Shown here in pieces: positions 17,842 to 27,156 of a stretch of 64,000 nucleotides of DNA. Below the pieces are notes generated by a model. It was not told the origin of the DNA, did no database searches, and worked only from the letters and a program-made list of their open reading frames with translations. Origin of the DNA: Dyadobacter chenwenxiniae (GTDB lineage: Bacteria; Bacteroidota; Bacteroidia; Cytophagales; Spirosomataceae); contig NZ_CP094997.1 in the NCBI RefSeq assembly GCF_022869785.1, positions 2,666,001 to 2,730,000 of the forward strand, read 5' to 3'. A program made the translations under genes and the position numbers. The first letter of the stretch is position 1. Every line of letters starts with the position of its first letter.

Positions 17842-19449
17842 TTATTTTAAAAGCCACATGACAGCCGTAGCTTCATCTTTACCGCCATACTGAGATGTGA
17901 TGGCTGCATTGACGTTGGCTGTGTTTTCATTTTTTTCATCAACAGGGTAAAGCCATCTCAATGGGATTTTGCTGGTTGGTGTCCCGATGCCTGAACCACC
18001 TTCTTTAAAAGCAGGAACACCTGTTCTGCGCCAGTTATAAAAAGCCTCCCATTGTGAATTTTGAAAAAATGCCACATACTTCTGTTCCAGGATCTGCTTT
18101 AAGCCATTTGCATTGTTTCCGGCATAAACCACCTTTGATTTGAAATTTACAATATTGATTATCGTTGTTCCCAGTGTTGCACCGCCTTTGTCGCCGATGG
18201 TATAGGTCAGGCCTTCGCTTAAACCATAGTATGCCAGCGAAGCATGAATGCCTTTATTGTACCAGCTTGCAGCATCTCCTGTCAACCATCCCCGGTTGAT
18301 CGCTTCCGCCACATTAAAGCACATCTCTGGATATCCAATGATCATATAATTTTCAGGGCCTGCCAGTGAAGTAAAGTAGCGTTTGAAGTTTACAAAAGAG
18401 TATTTACCTGCATTCATATCATTGGTCAGCTGCGCCTGTGAATAGGCGGAGATGTCAGCGCCCTGATATGCGCCAAAGTCGCTGACGGTTTTACCGGCTG
18501 CAATCTGTGCAGGTGCAGGTGTAGAGCTCACAAAGGTACGCGGGTCCTGGTTGGCTGTGGTGATCTCAAGATAAGTTGACCCTATATTTTCAAAGGTATT
18601 GTAGGTATCGTTCGGGCCGTGGTAGTAAGGATTGTAAGCTGAGTTGTATTTAAATTCCATATTGTCCGTGTTGCCTTCAAACACCGGGTATGAAGCTGGA
18701 TCTGCAAGGATGGCTGCAAACTGCTGTTTGATGTTCAGATCTGCCGTGTCATCCGCTCTTTTGCTTAAGCTGATTAGGACCCTTAGCTTATAACTATTGA
18801 TTACTTTCTGCCATTTTTTATAAGTCAGACCGTAAATATCACCTTCTACCACAGTGGCTGAATTTGACGATGTAATGATGGTCTTCATTATCGTATTGGC
18901 ATCATCAAGCAGCTTAAGGCTATTTTGATAAACGATTTTCTGCGAATCATACTTAGGTTCGAGCACCTGGGTATTTCCGGCGTCACTCATTGGAATATCG
19001 CCTACACGCTGCGTGAGCCAGATGAAACTATATGCTTTGAAAAATTTAGCTATGGCTGAATAGACATTCTGATCAGTACCCAGCTGTACTTTGGACTGCT
19101 CCTCCATTTTATTGGCGTACTTAAGCACATCATAGGAAGTGGCTGTATTGCTGAAATTATAAATGTTCTGGCCACGGTAATAGGAATTGTTGGATACTGT
19201 AAACTGGTTCCAGCGCATGATCTGGTCCCATGGACCTTCAAAGACCGCATTGGCTGCTGCGTCGACCACACCGCCTCCCTGGTAGAGTCCCCATGTCAAA
19301 CGGTTCAGGATCAGGCTTGCAGGTACTATGGAACTCTCACCTGCAATGTTTGGATTAATGTTCAAATCGGATTGTTTACATCCATTCAGACCGCTCACAG
19401 CGATGATTATTATCACAGCTGTTATCTTAATTATATATTGTTTCATCAC
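17842..19449 (-). CDS. SusD-like lipoprotein (SusD-like_2 / RagB type)
   Basis: This 535-residue outer-membrane lipoprotein has a signal peptide with a lipobox (VSGLNGC) followed by KQSDLNINPNIAGESS, typical of the second SusD subfamily (PF12771). Family marks include LNRLTWGLYQGGGV, a TPR-like region KFFKAYSFIWLTQRVGDIPM, YKKWQKVINSYKLRVLISLS, YPEMCFNVAEAINRGWLTG, and the end KIPLRWLYPVDEKNENTANV with EATAVMWLLK. It binds oligomeric substrate at the cell surface and works with the SusC whose gene ends 25 bases upstream. This subfamily often serves peptides or unusual glycans. Here the neighbours are a phosphodiesterase-type enzyme and an SGNH hydrolase rather than glycosidases. Confidence 0.92.
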   Translation of the reverse strand: MMKQYIIKITAVIIIIAVSGLNGCKQSDLNINPNIAGESSIVPASLILNRLTWGLYQGGGVVDAAANAVFEGPWDQIMRWNQFTVSNNSYYRGQNIYNFSNTATSYDVLKYANKMEEQSKVQLGTDQNVYSAIAKFFKAYSFIWLTQRVGDIPMSDAGNTQVLEPKYDSQKIVYQNSLKLLDDANTIMKTIITSSNSATVVEGDIYGLTYKKWQKVINSYKLRVLISLSKRADDTADLNIKQQFAAILADPASYPVFEGNTDNMEFKYNSAYNPYYHGPNDTYNTFENIGSTYLEITTANQDPRTFVSSTPAPAQIAAGKTVSDFGAYQGADISAYSQAQLTNDMNAGKYSFVNFKRYFTSLAGPENYMIIGYPEMCFNVAEAINRGWLTGDAASWYNKGIHASLAYYGLSEGLTYTIGDKGGATLGTTIINIVNFKSKVVYAGNNANGLKQILEQKYVAFFQNSQWEAFYNWRRTGVPAFKEGGSGIGTPTSKIPLRWLYPVDEKNENTANVNAAITSQYGGKDEATAVMWLLK

Positions 19450-19474
19450 TTTGATTTTATTAATCAGTTGTTGA

Positions 19475-22400
19475 TTAGAATGTCAGGTTGATATTTATCC
19501 CGTAACGGCGTGCGGTTGAAGACTGCAAATTGCCCTGGCTTCCACTCAAACTGGTGCTGGAAAGATTAAATCCAGATGCATACTGATCCAAATCCATATC
19601 CTTACGCTCTGCGAAGTATAAAAGGTTTCTTCCCACCAGCGAAATGTTGGCAGCTCTGATGAACTTGGAACGGGCAAGGAATTTCTCCGGCAAATTGTAG
19701 GTAAATACTACTTCACGCAGTTTCAGATACGACCTGCTTGTCAGGAAAGGCTCATCAAAAAGATTGTAATAACCATTTTGAATATAGGTTCTGACTGTGG
19801 TAGCCTGCGTGTTGGGAGCGAATTCAAGGTCCTGGTAATTATCAATTTTCCCATTGGTATAATGCGGTGTTCCTCCTGTAATTACGACCCCTTTACCTAC
19901 ATATGATGGAGTTACCGTTTTTGTGCCCAGTGCAGTGCTGTTCCATTCAGCCAGACGTGCCTTGCCGAAATCACCTGTGGCTGTTTCGATAGCAGAACCT
20001 GCATTACTTGCCTGTGCATAAACGTAATCATAGATTTTTCCGCCTACCCGGCCATCGACCTGGAAGCTAAACATCAGGTTCTTGTAGCTGAATTTATTAT
20101 TGAATCCAAATACATAGTTTGGGTTAGCGTAGCCCAAAAGCTGCATATTGTCGACACCAGACTGCTGTGCAATCGGAATACCACCTGCGTGAATGATCTC
20201 ACCGGCATCCGAACGCACAAACTTGCGGCCGTAATAGGCATCCATACGCTCACCGATTTTGTAGTTATGGTTATTAAGCTGCACCTGTTTCAGATCGCCG
20301 TAAATGTCTTTAAGCGTCTCTTTGTAGGTAGAAAGGTTAAACATCACATCCCAGCTAAAGCCGTTTGCTCTGATCGGGTTTCCGTTGATTGAAAGTTCCC
20401 ATCCTTTTTTTAGCGTGGTGATTGCATTTACACTTTGGGTGGCATAACTTGTTGATGGCGCCAGCGGAAGTTGGTAGATCAAAGGCCCGTTCACAGAGCG
20501 GAAATAGGTAAATTCTGCGCCCAGACGGTTTCTTAAAAACTTGATGTCAAAACCGATTTCAGACGAGCTGTTCGACTGCGGTTTGATGTTTGGATTGGCC
20601 AGGTTTTTCGAGTAGGTCACAGCGCCGGTGTTGTTGTAGTAGCTTGTGCTGCTGTAAGCATTCTGGTTGGTATAGCTTGGCCCGTCATACGAAGTGTAAA
20701 GCTCGGATCCGTAACCCAGTAGCCCGCTGTTCAGCGTGGTGCCGTATAAAGCCTGGAATGCTGATCCGATAGTTGTCGAGGTTAATCCGCCCTTAACATT
20801 GGCATACGATCCGCGGATTTTAAGAAACGAGATAAAATCAGGAAGTTTAGCATAGTCTGTTACCACAGTGCTCAAAGAAACCGATGGGTAAAAGAAGGTC
20901 TGCTTTCCTGCCGGAAGTGTAGAAAGATTATCTACACGGCCTGTTGTATTGATGTTGAAATAACCTTTGTAACCCAAATCCACAGAGTAGTAACCGCTAT
21001 AAACCTGCATGTCTGATCCGAAAGTATAGGCCTTAACAGGATTTTTAGATGCTGCCAGGTCATACACACTTGGCATGGACAACTGATAGGTCGATGCCCA
21101 GGTGGAATTATACTTGAACGTGCGAAGGTTACCACCCAAAGTCACGCCCAAATGCAGATCTTTCGCTACAGCCTTGTTGTAATTTAAAAGGACGTCTGTA
21201 TTGTTTTCAAGAAGCGTTCTTCTGTCTTCGCGGTAATCACCATACCATCCAAAATAGTAACCGCTGTAATAGCTGTTCAAATTCGTTGATGGTGGTACTT
21301 TCTCAGTTCTAAGCTGATTCCAGGTTGTTACTTGTGTTCTTACAGCTACATTCAGATCATCTGTGATTTTGTAGCTCAGCTTGATATTTCCAAAAACGTC
21401 TGTTTTGTAATGACCGTGCAGCCACTCGTTGGCAGTAAAATAAGGGTTATTGATACGGCCATACTCTACAAATTTCTGCTGAAGGCCATCCTGTTTCCAA
21501 TAGTCACGCATATCAGCAATATCATAACTGGCCGATCCGTACACCTTAAAAAGGTACTGGTAACTGTTTGGTCCATAAGATACGTCCGGGATGTTTGGCG
21601 TATACTGGGCATTGAAGTTTAAACCTGCTTCCATACGAAGTCTGGATGTGATATTGTATCCACCGTTGATGTTCAGGTTATCAATATTCAGCTTTGTATT
21701 AGGCGACATACCTTTCTGATAAGTATGGGTGGCTGAAATACGAAGGTCATATTTTTCACCAGAAGCAGATAGTGATATGTTGTTAGTTGACAATATTCCG
21801 GCCTGCATGAAGTTTTTGAAATTATCTTTTCCTTTGGCCAGCCAGGGCGTTCCCTGACGCACGCCGCCTACAACCGGGCTGTCCCACTGCGGTACATTCT
21901 GGCCTTCAAAACGTGGTCCCCAGATATTGGCACGGCGGTAGGCACCATCTAAATCATATTCATTATTTCCGTATGCATATTTGAAGTCCGTACCATATCC
22001 GTATTCAGTCTGGTCTTTCGGAAGCGCAAGAAAACCTTTCTCCATCATCGTGCTGCTGTTAAAGTCAACACTAAAACCTCTTTTGTCCTTACTTCCTTTT
22101 TTTGTCGTCACAAGGATCGCCCCGTTTAGTCCGCGTGAACCGTAAAGAGCCGCGGCGTTCGGGCCTTTTAAAACGGTGTAAGTATCAACGTCATCACCAT
22201 TCATGTTCCAGGTATCAGAGTTGACCGGCACGCCATCTACGACAAACAAAACATCGGTGCTGCCACGAAGAACAATCTGCGGACGACCGAGCATTTCAGC
22301 CGAAGCACCAATAGTAAGACCTGCGATCTTACCGGTCAAAGAGTTGATCGCATTAGGTTCACGCGCTTTGGTCATCTCAGCACCTTTGATCTCCTGTGTT

Positions 22401-22810
22401 GAGTAGCCGACTGTACGTGCTTCTTTCTTGATGCCAAGTGCGGTAACTACAACTTCATTGAGTGATTTTATGTCATCTTCCAGTTTTACATCAATTTGTG
22501 TTTTATATCCCACTAAAATTTCCTGAGAGTTAAATCCTACGGAAGAGAAAATCAGTGTAGCGTTGGACGGCGCGCTAATTTCATATTCCCCGTCGGCGTT
22601 GGATGAAGATCCCGTATTGGTCCCTTTTACCAAAATACTTACGCCGGGAATAGCCTGGGCATTGGAGGTCTGGATAATTTTCCCTTTGATGATCTGGTTT
22701 TGGGCCATCGAAGGAGTCAGTGCCGTTAAAAGCAACACCCCCCAAAAGGCAAAAGATGCCTTTAATGAAAAGTTTGCTGAACGTTTCATGGTAAAAGTTT
22801 TTGTTTTCAT
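19475..22810 (-). CDS. SusC/RagA-family TonB-linked outer-membrane transporter
   Basis: The 1111-residue importer has a signal peptide (VLLLTALTPSMAQ), a CarboxypepD_reg-like domain (KGKIIQTSNAQAIPGVSILV), the signature LNEVVVTALGIKKEARTVGY, a plug domain (VLKGPNAAALYGSRGLNGAI) and a barrel ending YGININLTF. It partners the SusD-like gene downstream. The start at 22810 (MKTKTFTMKRSANF) has an alternative at 22789 (MKRSANF). A leader with competing hairpins (22856-22903) lies 46 bases upstream of the start. Expression probably answers the AraC-type membrane regulator at 25486 or the leader structure. Confidence 0.95.
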   Translation of the reverse strand: MKTKTFTMKRSANFSLKASFAFWGVLLLTALTPSMAQNQIIKGKIIQTSNAQAIPGVSILVKGTNTGSSSNADGEYEISAPSNATLIFSSVGFNSQEILVGYKTQIDVKLEDDIKSLNEVVVTALGIKKEARTVGYSTQEIKGAEMTKAREPNAINSLTGKIAGLTIGASAEMLGRPQIVLRGSTDVLFVVDGVPVNSDTWNMNGDDVDTYTVLKGPNAAALYGSRGLNGAILVTTKKGSKDKRGFSVDFNSSTMMEKGFLALPKDQTEYGYGTDFKYAYGNNEYDLDGAYRRANIWGPRFEGQNVPQWDSPVVGGVRQGTPWLAKGKDNFKNFMQAGILSTNNISLSASGEKYDLRISATHTYQKGMSPNTKLNIDNLNINGGYNITSRLRMEAGLNFNAQYTPNIPDVSYGPNSYQYLFKVYGSASYDIADMRDYWKQDGLQQKFVEYGRINNPYFTANEWLHGHYKTDVFGNIKLSYKITDDLNVAVRTQVTTWNQLRTEKVPPSTNLNSYYSGYYFGWYGDYREDRRTLLENNTDVLLNYNKAVAKDLHLGVTLGGNLRTFKYNSTWASTYQLSMPSVYDLAASKNPVKAYTFGSDMQVYSGYYSVDLGYKGYFNINTTGRVDNLSTLPAGKQTFFYPSVSLSTVVTDYAKLPDFISFLKIRGSYANVKGGLTSTTIGSAFQALYGTTLNSGLLGYGSELYTSYDGPSYTNQNAYSSTSYYNNTGAVTYSKNLANPNIKPQSNSSSEIGFDIKFLRNRLGAEFTYFRSVNGPLIYQLPLAPSTSYATQSVNAITTLKKGWELSINGNPIRANGFSWDVMFNLSTYKETLKDIYGDLKQVQLNNHNYKIGERMDAYYGRKFVRSDAGEIIHAGGIPIAQQSGVDNMQLLGYANPNYVFGFNNKFSYKNLMFSFQVDGRVGGKIYDYVYAQASNAGSAIETATGDFGKARLAEWNSTALGTKTVTPSYVGKGVVITGGTPHYTNGKIDNYQDLEFAPNTQATTVRTYIQNGYYNLFDEPFLTSRSYLKLREVVFTYNLPEKFLARSKFIRAANISLVGRNLLYFAERKDMDLDQYASGFNLSSTSLSGSQGNLQSSTARRYGININLTF

Positions 22811-22855
22811 TAAACAGGATGTGATAATTAAAATATGCCAGGATTAAAAGAAAAT

Positions 22856-22903
22856 TACCCGCGGATTGTCCGCATAATTCCTGATATAGGAATTATGCGG
22901 GTA
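22856..22903 (-). promoter_or_regulatory. SusC leader with mutually exclusive hairpins
   Basis: CCGCATAATTCCT (22870-22882) and AGGAATTATGCGG (22888-22900) form a perfect 13-bp stem with a 5-base loop. Two alternatives compete: GCGGA (22861-22865) with TCCGC (22869-22873), and TACCCGC (22856-22862) with GCGGGTA (22897-22903). Read on the minus strand, the last alternative ends in GCGGGTA followed by ATTTTCTTTT. This layout resembles an attenuator or ligand-switched leader of the second susC. It could also act as terminator for the SGNH gene upstream. Confidence 0.6.
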
Positions 22904-23277
22904 TTTTATAATTAATTGTAACTATTTGTTTATCAAACTATCAATTTGAATCTATGCGGCCGAACAAACGAGAAATTTGAATCAGGCAGGATTTGGGTAA
23001 CTTTTATTACTAGATGCCTTTGCATTAGCAATACTGACTATTATCCGATTAAATTTAGCAATACAGAATCTCTCTTAGGTATTTATTTAGTGGATAACGG
23101 GGCTATTCTAACTGGTCAATGGTGTATTTTAGATTAAATTACAATATCTGCACGAAGCCGCTAAACACGAAGCAACTCTAGGTGAATTGAAAAATAACTC
23201 ATATTGCTATACGTAACTGGATTTAATAATTTAAGGTACGTATACAGCCCTTAGTATGCTGGACTTCTGCCTAAGAA
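22904..23277. other. Gene-free spacer before the second susC
   Basis: About 370 AT-rich bases between the SGNH gene stop and the SusC leader hairpins. The susC promoter probably lies here. I see no open frame worth calling and no exact TAnnTTTG box. Confidence 0.5.
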
Positions 23278-23937
23278 TTATTTCACAAAAGGTCGAAGGG
23301 CTTGCTGCCATTTATCATATCCTTTGCTGTTTAGGTGAAGATAGTCATCAGCAAACAAAGTAGAATCTGATCGGGTGGTTCCTGGTTTATAGATTGCCGG
23401 TGCCAGATCCACATAATGGCTTTTGGCTTTACCAGCCAGGTAATTCTTGATAAGGGAATTTGCCTGCAAGACGATAGGCTCGTATTTTATTCTGGAAGGG
23501 CTTCGTTTAATAGAAAGAAAATAAATTTCAGTCGCCGGGAGTTTTGTTCTAATTTGAACCCATAATTTCGCGAAATTGTCTGCTACCGACTGTGCAGTTT
23601 TGCCATGGGAAATGTCATTTTCACCCGCAAAAATAAAGACCTTGCGTGGATGATACGGGATTAAGATTAAAGGCGCATAATAGTCTGCTAAATCTGCCAT
23701 TTCGCAACCTCCTACACCTCGTTTGATAATCTGCTGACCTGGAAAGCGTTGCTCAAGATCTTCCCACAAACGAATACTTGAGCTTCCAATAAATAAGATG
23801 CTGTTTTGAACAGGAAAACTTATACTATCCTGGTGCTGAAAAGCCTTGATCTCATCTTCAAACGGAAATGTTTGCTGAGCCATCACAGACGCATGTAAAG
23901 TACAGCCTATTAAAATGAAAATTAATTTTAGTTTCAT
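23278..23937 (-). CDS. Secreted SGNH/GDSL-family hydrolase (esterase-like)
   Basis: The 219-residue protein has a signal peptide (MKLKLIFILIGCTLHASVMAQ) and all four SGNH blocks: ILFIGSSSIRLW with the nucleophile Ser at 52 or 53, the oxyanion Gly in KRGVGGCEM near 75, Asn107 in FAGENDIS, and Asp198-x-x-His201 in DDYLHLNSKGY. Members are esterases or acetyl-esterases, and several Bacteroidota forms deacylate glycans or lipids. It should act in the periplasm or at the surface. It lies between the phosphodiesterase gene (67 bases upstream) and the SusCD pair on the same strand. It may remove an acyl group from the substrate of that locus (inference). Confidence 0.88.
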   Translation of the reverse strand: MKLKLIFILIGCTLHASVMAQQTFPFEDEIKAFQHQDSISFPVQNSILFIGSSSIRLWEDLEQRFPGQQIIKRGVGGCEMADLADYYAPLILIPYHPRKVFIFAGENDISHGKTAQSVADNFAKLWVQIRTKLPATEIYFLSIKRSPSRIKYEPIVLQANSLIKNYLAGKAKSHYVDLAPAIYKPGTTRSDSTLFADDYLHLNSKGYDKWQQALRPFVK

Positions 23938-24003
23938 GATAGTCTATCTGATTATTGTAATTACTAATTTTTGTTATACTGGTAAACACGATTTAATAAA
24001 GCA

Positions 24004-25209
24004 TTATCTATACATCCACGCAGCTAACAAATAATTATATTTGAAATATTCTGCAGTGGGGGCATTGCTTGCATTGTAAACAAACAAAGGGACATTGGCC
24101 TCGTAGGGCGATCCATGACTTCGGTAATTTTCGTCCAGGATTTCGGATTCATGATTTTCCAAGGCGCCGAAAACGGTTACTTTGTCTCCAACCACCATCA
24201 GATCTCCGATCCGCTCCGCCATAAGACCATATGCTTTCACCGCATCACCTCTGGTCAAAACGTTTTCAATACCTTTTAAAGAAAGAAGTGTTTTTTTTAC
24301 CTTTTCCAGATCTTCTTTATTTTTCAAATACACGTATGCCGCTCCCCCCATGCCACGGTGATGCTTAAAATAGCGGTCTTTTTCAGGAGAAATGGCAATT
24401 TTAATCGGTGTGTTACGGTTCATGCAAGCCTTGTCAAGATCCCAGCAAAATTCTTTGTGATTCAAGCCATGGTCAGCGGTGATCAAAATTGCTGCCTCAG
24501 GAGCGACCTTTCTTAATTCACCGATATATTTATCAATATGATGGAGAAAGTCTTTAGAATCTTTACTTTGAGGCGGCCATGTGTGCATTGGATAATCTGT
24601 CGTGTGGATGTAGATTAGTCCCAGATCCGGATTTTTTTGGATTGCGTAAATGGCTGACTTGAATATCCAGTAAGATGCTTCCTTTGAGTAAATGTTTGGT
24701 GGGGATCCAAACTGATCTGACCATTCTGAACTATCTGCGCCATTGCACTCGGGGCATAAGCGAATATCAGCACCTTGTCCCATCAAATCTACCGTTTTCT
24801 TTTTGCAGGAAAATAACGCTGATTTAATTCCAGCCTTTTTTGCGCGTTCAAAAATAGTTGGTGTAAGGATTAGATTTGGATCTTCAATATATTCCTCTTT
24901 TTCTGTTTCCGGATTTAAGTAAACATTACCGGTTATTCCGTTTTTCTCAGGAGAATCGCCAGTTGCTATGGCGATATTATTTACATTGGTTACAGCTGGC
25001 ATCAAAGAGGGGACAACTTTATAAATGCCTTCTTTTTCCATTTTATTTAAATTCGGCATTTCGGTGGCGCGGTAGTAGTCTTCTCCAAATCCATCAATCA
25101 TAATAATGATTGTCTTTTGATGTTTTTTCGCCGGTTGCGCCTGCACTGCAAGACAACAACTTAAAATTAGTGCTTGACACAGATAAATGTAAAACGAGGT
25201 TTTTCTCAT
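24004..25209 (-). CDS. Secreted alkaline-phosphatase-superfamily phosphodiesterase, phosphonoacetate hydrolase-like
   Basis: The 401-residue protein carries a signal peptide (LILSCCLAVQAQ) and the two-metal core of the nucleotide pyrophosphatase/phosphonoacetate hydrolase branch: Asp39 in IIMIDGFGEDYY, the nucleophile Thr74 in MPAVTNVNN, the TTDYPMHTW pair, the TADHGLNHKE pair, and the late His in RSHGSPYEAN. The segment GITGNVYLNPETEKEEY and the ERAKKAGIKSALFSCKKK stretch resemble phosphonoacetate hydrolase more than classical alkaline phosphatase. It would cleave a phosphodiester or C-P substrate in the periplasm. It is upstream of the SGNH and SusCD genes on the same strand and divergent from the membrane AraC regulator. 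The exact substrate is not decided by sequence. Confidence 0.82.
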   Translation of the reverse strand: MRKTSFYIYLCQALILSCCLAVQAQPAKKHQKTIIIMIDGFGEDYYRATEMPNLNKMEKEGIYKVVPSLMPAVTNVNNIAIATGDSPEKNGITGNVYLNPETEKEEYIEDPNLILTPTIFERAKKAGIKSALFSCKKKTVDLMGQGADIRLCPECNGADSSEWSDQFGSPPNIYSKEASYWIFKSAIYAIQKNPDLGLIYIHTTDYPMHTWPPQSKDSKDFLHHIDKYIGELRKVAPEAAILITADHGLNHKEFCWDLDKACMNRNTPIKIAISPEKDRYFKHHRGMGGAAYVYLKNKEDLEKVKKTLLSLKGIENVLTRGDAVKAYGLMAERIGDLMVVGDKVTVFGALENHESEILDENYRSHGSPYEANVPLFVYNASNAPTAEYFKYNYLLAAWMYR

Positions 25210-25485
25210 GTTTTTACTGATTCGCGATTGAATTGTTATTGATGTTTTAAATAATTACACTGCAAAACTGAGCAGGCAGGATTACTTCTGCGACCATCTA
25301 TGTCTATGACTAAAAGAAAAAGTAAGCCTTGATCAATATTTACGTTCAATGATTTGTGTATCAGCTATTTGTAAAATTTAATTGCGTGTACATTTTTTTG
25401 ACTGTGATACAATGTTAACAATGAGGTAATATTACAATCTTCGCATTTACCTTAATTTGCATTTATTTTTAAAGCGGTTTATGTA

Positions 25486-26628
25486 ATGAAATATATTATT
25501 GCCGGAGCTTTGGTTCAAATAGTCATATCGTTGTTCCTGCTATGCAATAATAACAATAGGGAAAAATCCGATTATCTTTTGATGCTGCTTTTGGCTGGGA
25601 TAGGGTTGCATTTAGGGACTAAATTTTACATTTTCACTGAGGTTAAAAACCCTGCTGTTTTGTTTCAGATGCATACCTTTATACAATTATCGTATGGCCC
25701 GTTGCTATATCTTTATGCAGTTAAGAAAGTTAACCAACTATTTCTTCCGTCTCGCTTGTGGTTTTTGTTTATCCCCTTAATAATCAGCATGACCCTATAT
25801 GGATGTGTAGTTGCTGCATTATCCATGTATCCGGGTAAAACTGATTTGGTGCTGTCACTTTACAATTCCATCGTTTTTTTTCCGATAGTTGGTGCGCATA
25901 TTGTGTTTGGAATATTTACCTTGAAGAAAATTCGCCGAAATCAAATAAAAGACTATTTCCTGATACGAAACATTGCCTGGATTTTTATTTTGGTTGGTAT
26001 TACCGAAATTGCTCTGGTAATTGCTAGCAGCTATTTTCAGTTCTATATTATTCCCGTCAGATGTATATTATACGTGTCATTAGGTCTGATTCCTGTTTTT
26101 ATAATTCAATTTAAATATGTTGCCAAACCTGATTCGCGCATGTTCAGCCCTGAAAATCTAGTTATCGAATCAGTAATGAGCGATCAATATATTTCTGATA
26201 AAATCTTACCTGAAATAATGTCTTCGGAGCAAGAGACTACTGAACAAAGCGAACGAAAACTTTTACTTGAAGGCAGAGAGCATGAAGAGATTTACAATAT
26301 TATTGAAGCTTTGATTAAAGAGAGGAAACTTTATCGGGAAGAGGATTTCAGTTTAGATAAACTAGCAATGCTCACTGGTTACAACAGACATTATATTTCA
26401 GAGACATTAAATGTATTTGCTAAAAAGTCTTTTTACCAATACATAAACGAATATCGAGTCGATGAGGTGACCCGTCTTTTAGAATGTAAAACAAATACAG
26501 GTTCAAACATTCTTTCAATTGCTTACGCTGCTGGATTTAAAAACAAAGCATCCTTCAATCAGTATTTCAAAAAGATTACTGGAAGTACCCCTTCCGATTA
26601 TCAGAAAAAAATAAACGCTGCCCATTGA
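25486..26628 (+). CDS. Membrane-anchored AraC-family regulator
   Basis: A 380-residue protein whose first 210 residues are about seven hydrophobic segments (for example IIAGALVQIVISLFLLC, LLMLLLAGIGLHLG, WFLFIPLIISMTLYGCVVAA, IAWIFILVGITEIALVI, YVSLGLIPVFII). They are followed by a linker and a C-terminal AraC double helix-turn-helix (residues about 280-378; LDKLAMLTGYNRHYISETLN, ILSIAYAAGFKNKASFNQYF, KKITGSTPSDYQK). This design puts a membrane sensor and a DNA-binding domain in one chain and is common in Bacteroidota. It is divergent from the phosphodiesterase-SGNH-SusCD block and is its best candidate regulator. The signal is unknown. Confidence 0.88.
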   Translation: MKYIIAGALVQIVISLFLLCNNNNREKSDYLLMLLLAGIGLHLGTKFYIFTEVKNPAVLFQMHTFIQLSYGPLLYLYAVKKVNQLFLPSRLWFLFIPLIISMTLYGCVVAALSMYPGKTDLVLSLYNSIVFFPIVGAHIVFGIFTLKKIRRNQIKDYFLIRNIAWIFILVGITEIALVIASSYFQFYIIPVRCILYVSLGLIPVFIIQFKYVAKPDSRMFSPENLVIESVMSDQYISDKILPEIMSSEQETTEQSERKLLLEGREHEEIYNIIEALIKERKLYREEDFSLDKLAMLTGYNRHYISETLNVFAKKSFYQYINEYRVDEVTRLLECKTNTGSNILSIAYAAGFKNKASFNQYFKKITGSTPSDYQKKINAAH

Positions 26629-26850
26629 GCAAATATAAAGGATTGGATAGATTTAAAGATTGTACGGTGGCGGCCGCTACATAGACGACCAACAGTCGGT
26701 CTTTCAACAAAACTCTTCCCCACCTCTTCTGTTTTTTTTGTCTAACATAGTACAATTAAACCTTGCATGAAAGGACTAATGTGTACTTATATGCCGCCTG
26801 CACCGCTGATATTGCATTTTTTTGAACTTGGGCCATATTTTATTTTAACC

Positions 26851-27032
26851 ACCGTTTCCGCGTACGCTGATAAGCGACAATGGGATAAAGAATCAAGGCC
26901 TTCGCACAATGCCGGCCATGCAAAATCAAAAGGACATGCATCTCTAAGACCGAAAGGTTTTCAGTTTGTACAACCTAATTTGACCGAGTGCTGTATTAAT
27001 CTACTAACCCTTCATGTAGTATTCCCGACAAC
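26851..27032 (+). repeat. Dispersed repeat, copy 1 (about 182 bases)
   Basis: This segment runs from ACCGTTTCCGCGTACGCT to GTAGTATTCCCGACAAC and aligns end to end with 56552-56736. The two ends are best conserved (18 of 18 bases at the start) and the middle is diverged. An open frame of 92 residues crosses this copy, but the other copy has stops in the same frame, so a protein role is doubtful. The 222 bases between the AraC stop and this copy hold nothing I can name. Confidence 0.7.
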
Positions 27033-27156
27033 CCAAGCTCTGTGAAGTTCAGTGATCTATTGCATAGTAGTTTCAGAATTATGCCGCCTAGGTCTTATAA
27101 CAATTAGGAAATCTTGTGAGTCCTAAACTTAGGATGTAAAGTTGAACGATCTATCT

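Noticed and set aside
26767..27045. A 92-residue open frame across repeat copy 1
   Set aside because: The homologous copy at 56552 has several stops in the same frame, and no protein family is recognisable.
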